This document shows, one piece after another, positions 31,425 through 34,409 of a stretch of 34,409 nucleotides of DNA (position 1 is the stretch's first letter; each line of letters opens with the position of its first letter). Below the pieces are notes generated by a model, which saw only the letters and a list, made by a program, of their open reading frames with translations, searched no databases and was not told where the DNA came from. A program made the position numbers and the translations under genes. The DNA is from Terriglobia bacterium (GTDB taxonomy: Bacteria; Acidobacteriota; Terriglobia; Terriglobales; Acidobacteriaceae): assembly GCA_020073285.1 (NCBI GenBank), contig JAIQFM010000027.1, positions 1-34,409 on the forward strand, read 5' to 3'.

Positions 31425-32447
31425 GTGCCTCCCTTGCTGGAAGTGAATTGCCTGACCGTGCGCTTTCCCGCGCGCGACGGCCGCTTGCTGGTGCCTGCGG
31501 TGCGGGAAGTCAGCCTCGCGCTCGCGGCTGGCGAAGTGCTGGGTTTGGTAGGAGAGTCAGGATCGGGAAAATCCGCCACCGCGCTGGCCATCATGCGGCT
31601 GCTGCCGCCGCAGGCGCGCGTCGAGGGCGTAATCCGCTACGACGGACGCGATCTGCTCGCCGCCTCCGACACCGATATGCGCGACATCCGCGGCGCGCGC
31701 ATCGCCATGATCTTCCAGGAGCCCATGACCGCGCTCAATCCGGTAATGCGCGTCGGCGACCAGATCGCGGAGGCGGTCCTGGCGCACGCTGCAGCCCGCT
31801 CGCCCTTGATCGCGAAGAAAAAGCTCACCAAGCACGAAGCTTGCAACCTGGCGGTCGACGCCATGCGTCACGTCCGCATTCCCGATCCCGAGCGCCGCTC
31901 GCGCGACTATCCCCACCAACTCTCCGGCGGCATGCGTCAGCGCGTGATGATTGCCATGGCCATCGTCAACCGCCCGCAACTGCTGATCGCCGACGAGCCC
32001 ACCACCGCGCTCGACGTCACCATTCAGGCGCAAATCCTTGCCCTGCTGGCCGATCTGCGGCGCCAATTCAATCTCGCGATGTTGTTCATCTCGCACGACC
32101 TGGCGGTCGTCTCGCAGGTGTCGGACCGCGTCGCCGTGATGTACTCCGGCAGCATCGTCGAACTCGGTCCGGCGCGCCAGGTCCTCACCTCGCCCGCCCA
32201 CCCCTACACGCGCGGCCTGCTGAATTCAGCGCCGACGCTACGCACCGACCGCACCCGCCCACTGCCAACCATCGAGGGCACGGTACCCTCTTTGACCTCG
32301 CTGCCGCCGGGCTGCGCCTTCGAACCGCGCTGCGGGTTTCGCATCGCCGATTGCACGCGGGCAATCCCGCCGCTCATTGAGGTCGCTCCCCAACACCTGG
32401 CTCGCTGCCCGGTGATCAACAAGTCAGAAGTAGGAAGTCAGAAGTAA
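31425..32447 (+). CDS. oligopeptide/dipeptide ABC transporter ATP-binding protein (OppD/DppD type)
   Basis: ATPase subunit of a peptide importer. The 340-aa product has Walker [12 protein letters not shown] near residue 43, a Q-loop in [16 protein letters not shown] signature [13 protein letters not shown], Walker [13 protein letters not shown], an H-loop in [12 protein letters not shown], and the C-terminal oligopeptide domain with its cysteine motif ([17 protein letters not shown]). The permeases and binding protein are not in the window. The start is taken as GTG 31425 ([13 protein letters not shown]); the upstream frame runs through AT-rich repeats. The last residues (NKSEVGSQK) and the stop come from a dispersed AAGTCAGAAG repeat. 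Confidence 0.93.
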   Translation: MPPLLEVNCLTVRFPARDGRLLVPAVREVSLALAAGEVLGLVGESGSGKSATALAIMRLLPPQARVEGVIRYDGRDLLAASDTDMRDIRGARIAMIFQEPMTALNPVMRVGDQIAEAVLAHAAARSPLIAKKKLTKHEACNLAVDAMRHVRIPDPERRSRDYPHQLSGGMRQRVMIAMAIVNRPQLLIADEPTTALDVTIQAQILALLADLRRQFNLAMLFISHDLAVVSQVSDRVAVMYSGSIVELGPARQVLTSPAHPYTRGLLNSAPTLRTDRTRPLPTIEGTVPSLTSLPPGCAFEPRCGFRIADCTRAIPPLIEVAPQHLARCPVINKSEVGSQK

Positions 32448-32667
32448 GAAGTCGGAATGAACGGCAGCTAGATACAGGCCCTCGCTCATCGCTGATGATG
32501 AGTCTCCGGGCTCGCTGTTCCTGGCGCGGGTTGCTCTCCAGCAGATTCCCGTCTGCTTCACCAGTCGGCGCCAATCTCCGCCAGCGACTGCCCTTCGTGC
32601 GGTACAACTTCAGCCAACTGCCAGCCACTAACCTCGCGGTTCCGACTTCTTACTTCCGACTTCTTAA
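32420..32667. repeat. repeat-bounded segment after the ABC ATPase gene
   Basis: AAGTCAGAAGTAAGAAGTCG (32434-32453) and its near-reverse complement from ~32638 (TTCCGACTTCTTACTTCCG) bound ~185 bases with no called gene, giving a structure like a small inverted-repeat element. Further TTCTTA/TTCTTAC words continue to 32690. The inner part shows no recognisable ORF. Confidence 0.6.
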
Positions 32668-32711
32668 TTCTTAGTTCTTACTTCCCATTCTTCCTTCCCG
32701 CCCTGGGGCTA

Positions 32712-32717
32712 TATAAT
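32712..32717 (+). promoter_or_regulatory. -10 element for the metallophosphoesterase gene
   Basis: Perfect TATAAT, 28 bases before the GTG start. The -35 region is pyrimidine-rich and poor. The untranslated leader would be about 20 bases. Confidence 0.5.
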
Positions 32718-32745
32718 CCCCCTTCGCCCGGGACGCGACGACGAC

Positions 32746-33501
32746 GTGCGGATTCTCCTGTTAAGCGACATCCATGCCAATTCGGAGGCTCTCGACGCCT
32801 GCCTGGCCGAGGCGCCGGAGCATGACCTGGTCGTCAACCTGGGTGACGTCGTCGGCTATGGCGCCAGTCCCAACGAGGTTATCGAGCGCTCGCGCGCGCT
32901 GGGCAAGGTCTTCGTCCGCGGCAACCACGACAAGGCGTGCTCCGGCATCAGCAGCATGGAGGACTTCAATCCCATAGCCGGATTGGCCGTCATCTGGACG
33001 CGCACCGTTCTGCGCAAGGAGAATCTGGAGTGGCTGCGCGTCCTGCCGCAGGGACCGGCGCGCATTGACGGCGTCAGCGGAGTGCAGCTTGTGCACGGCT
33101 CCCCGCACGACGAGGACGAGTACCTACTGCTGCTGCCCGAGGCCCTGCGCTCCCTCGATGAGGCCGAGCCCTGGATTACCTTCTTTGGCCACACTCACGT
33201 CCAGGGCGGGTTCTTCGCCAGCAGCGATGACTCCGCCGCCATCCGTCCGGTATACAACGCGCACGCCGCGTCGGAAAAATTCCTCTTCCAGCTCAGAAAA
33301 AACGTGCGCTACATGATCAACCCCGGCTCGGTGGGACAACCCCGCGATGGCGACTGGCGCGCCGCTTTCGCCCTGTTCGACACCGACGCGTACACCGTGA
33401 CTTATTACCGCGTGAAATATGACGTTGCCGGGGCGCAGAAGAGAATCATCGCCGCCGACCTACCCGAGCGCCTGGCCACAAGGCTGGCCCAGGGACGGTG
33501 A
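32746..33501 (+). CDS. metallophosphoesterase (YfcE/calcineurin-like)
   Basis: The 251-aa cytosolic phosphoesterase has the metal-site blocks D8-I-H10 (LLSDIHANSEAL), GDVVGYGASP near 33, GNHD near 64, HGSPHD near 119 and GHTH near 150, plus a C-terminal NPGSVGQPRDGDWRAAFALFD near 195. The set is that of DNA/phosphodiester and serine-threonine phosphatase-like proteins; the substrate is unknown. The start is a GTG at 32746, 28 bases after a TATAAT and without a clear ribosome site. It may be leaderless or weakly initiated. Confidence 0.9.
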   Translation: MRILLLSDIHANSEALDACLAEAPEHDLVVNLGDVVGYGASPNEVIERSRALGKVFVRGNHDKACSGISSMEDFNPIAGLAVIWTRTVLRKENLEWLRVLPQGPARIDGVSGVQLVHGSPHDEDEYLLLLPEALRSLDEAEPWITFFGHTHVQGGFFASSDDSAAIRPVYNAHAASEKFLFQLRKNVRYMINPGSVGQPRDGDWRAAFALFDTDAYTVTYYRVKYDVAGAQKRIIAADLPERLATRLAQGR

Positions 33502-33631
33502 GGAAATTGGGTAATTTCGTGAATTGGTAACTTGGCAATTTCGTGAACTTGGGCGCGCTCGAAGCATGACGAATCACCTGCGGGTTTTCAAATTACCAAA
33601 TTACTAAATTACCAAATTACTAAATTCCCCC
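33502..33631. repeat. AT-rich 16-bp tandem and inverted repeats before the RNase H gene
   Basis: Two exact tandem copies of AAATTACCAAATTACT (33590-33605 and 33606-33621) lie just before the RNase H start. A looser inverted counterpart (AAATTGGGTAATTTCG, GAATTGGTAACTTGGC) lies at ~33505-33545. The sequence is strikingly AT-rich against the GC-rich genes. The run ends 5 bases before the ATG. Confidence 0.75.
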
Positions 33632-34126
33632 ATGCCCTTTCGCTCTTATCCCCGACGACGCAAGCCCGCCGCATCGCCGGAACTCTTTGGCGCAAGCGGT
33701 GAGGCTTGGCCCCAGGACCGCCTGATCGCGCACATTGACGGCGGAGCGCGCGGCAATCCCGGCCCCGCCGGATATGGCGTCGTGCTCCAGGACGCCTCCG
33801 GGCGCGCCGTCGCTGAGCTCAGCACCTTTCTCGGCCACCAGACCAACAACTACGCCGAATATATGGGTCTGCTCGCCGCGCTGCGCTATTCGATCGAGCA
33901 CGGCGCGCGCGCTTTGGAGGTCATCAGCGACTCCGAGTTGCTGGTCAAGCAGATCAATGGACAGTACAAGGTCCGCCACCCCGCCTTGCTGGATCTGCAC
34001 CAGCAGGCCAAGGCCCTGATCGCAAAACTGGAGTGGTTCAAGGTCCATCACGTGCTGCGCGGCAAGAACAAGCGGGCCGACGCGCTCGCCAACCGCGCCA
34101 TGGACCAGGGCATGGGAAGAACTTAG
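33632..34126 (+). CDS. ribonuclease HI-like protein
   Basis: Degrades RNA of RNA-DNA hybrids. The 164-aa product has a 30-residue basic N-terminal extension (FRSYPRRRKPAA) followed by an RNase H fold with the four acidic residues D36 (HIDGGARGNPGPAGYG), E76 (NNYAEYMGLL), D100 (ISDSELLVKQING) and D150 (NKRADALANRA). This is the short RNase HI type related to the N-terminal half of Rv2228c, without the basic handle of E. coli RnhA. No Shine-Dalgarno is visible; the AT-rich repeats end directly before it, so expression may be from a leaderless message. Confidence 0.92.
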   Translation: MPFRSYPRRRKPAASPELFGASGEAWPQDRLIAHIDGGARGNPGPAGYGVVLQDASGRAVAELSTFLGHQTNNYAEYMGLLAALRYSIEHGARALEVISDSELLVKQINGQYKVRHPALLDLHQQAKALIAKLEWFKVHHVLRGKNKRADALANRAMDQGMGRT

Positions 34127-34238
34127 AGCAGTTTAGAATTTTTCTGCGTCCGGTTCCTTGGGTGGCGCAGGCCTTCAGAGTCTGCGTGAGAACTATTGAG
34201 TTCCGTATAATATACTGACATTTCTCCAATTCCATGCT
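34127..34238. promoter_or_regulatory. gap with a possible -10 element before the transposase-like gene
   Basis: TATAAT at 34206-34211 lies 28 bases before the ATG at 34239 and could be its promoter; the -35 region is poor. The left end of an insertion sequence might be in this stretch, but no terminal inverted repeat can be confirmed within the window. Confidence 0.3.
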
Positions 34239-34409
34239 ATGGTGTGCAGCATGGGATTCCCAGTGGGAGTACGCAGAGACTTTGAGGCCCTGGAGCGGCG
34301 GCGTCTGCAGGCGGCCGACTTGCTTCAGAAGGGGGTGAGCCAGTCGGAAGTAGCCCGGCAAGTCGGCGCCCATCGCCAGTCGGTGAGTCAGTGGGCGGCC
34401 GAGCTTCGC
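34239..34409 (+). CDS. partial helix-turn-helix protein, probable IS630-type transposase N-terminus (runs off window)
   Basis: The first 57 codons are visible (start at 34239 or 34251). The residues VRRDFEALERRRLQAADLLQKG, SQSEVARQVGAHRQSVSQW and AAELR resemble the N-terminal winged-helix/HTH region of IS630-family transposases. The catalytic DDE domain would be beyond the edge. This would be the only mobile-element gene in the window. Confidence 0.6.
   Translation, partial: MVCSMGFPVGVRRDFEALERRRLQAADLLQKGVSQSEVARQVGAHRQSVSQWAAELR

Noticed and set aside
33590-33621. Possible CRISPR-like array
   Set aside because: Only two adjacent 16-bp units with no spacers; it is a simple tandem repeat.

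Overview
The window is GC-rich chromosomal DNA that looks like an Acidobacteriota (Koribacter/Terriglobia-like) genome. The grounds are a large TonB-dependent receptor with an N-terminal carboxypeptidase-regulatory domain, a tRNA-Ser, scattered housekeeping genes in short operons, and intergenic spaces filled with several families of short dispersed repeats. Lineage is an inference from gene types and style; no rRNA is present.

Layout. 1-2.8 kb: pentose-phosphate genes (gnd, pgl), a HAD phosphatase and two tiny ORFs. 2.9 kb: tRNA-Ser(GCU) on the minus strand. 3.1-6.3 kb: TonB-dependent receptor with a clear promoter and terminator. 6.3-11.1 kb: a DinB/maleylpyruvate-isomerase-like protein, then a signalling/redox pair (receiver + Grx-like + thioredoxin-reductase-like fusion, followed directly by a cNMP-binding histidine kinase) and a conserved unknown. 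11.1-16.1 kb: rsmD, a site-2 protease with CBS domains, and a serine-biosynthesis pair (class V aminotransferase overlapping serA by 4 bp). 16.3-20.2 kb: a yqeY gene and gatB, separated by a lower-GC TcmP / three-Cys-motif (DUF5131) cassette that looks inserted. 20.3-25.9 kb: secreted metallo-beta-lactamase-fold hydrolase, secreted low-complexity protein, a Bcp-type peroxiredoxin, 3-methyladenine DNA glycosylase, panC and panB. 26-30.3 kb: methyltransferase, DedA-rhodanese fusion, small secreted repeat protein, FAD-linked oxidase. 30.3-31.4 kb: over 1 kb of repeats and a decayed small gene. 31.4-34.4 kb: oligopeptide ABC ATPase, metallophosphoesterase, RNase HI-like protein and the start of a probable IS630-type transposase.

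The most notable result is two in-frame TGA codons in place of expected cysteines in unrelated thiol-chemistry genes. One is the peroxidatic position of a Bcp-type peroxiredoxin (TPG-TGA, 22859-22861). The other is in the rhodanese active-site loop of a DedA-rhodanese fusion (CT-TGA-PNE, 27306-27308, minus strand). In both, protein homology continues after the TGA to a later stop, and a hairpin with G/U in its loop lies 17-21 nt downstream, as bacterial SECIS elements do. Both are probably selenoproteins that standard gene calling would truncate or miss. The peroxiredoxin would then contain no cysteine at all.

Other points of interest: dispersed repeats that supply the last codons and stops of at least three unrelated genes; a CGGT-tetranucleotide inverted repeat between rsmD and the S2P gene; a small exported protein with an exact 63-bp tandem unit; and a frameshifted 50-codon pseudogene.
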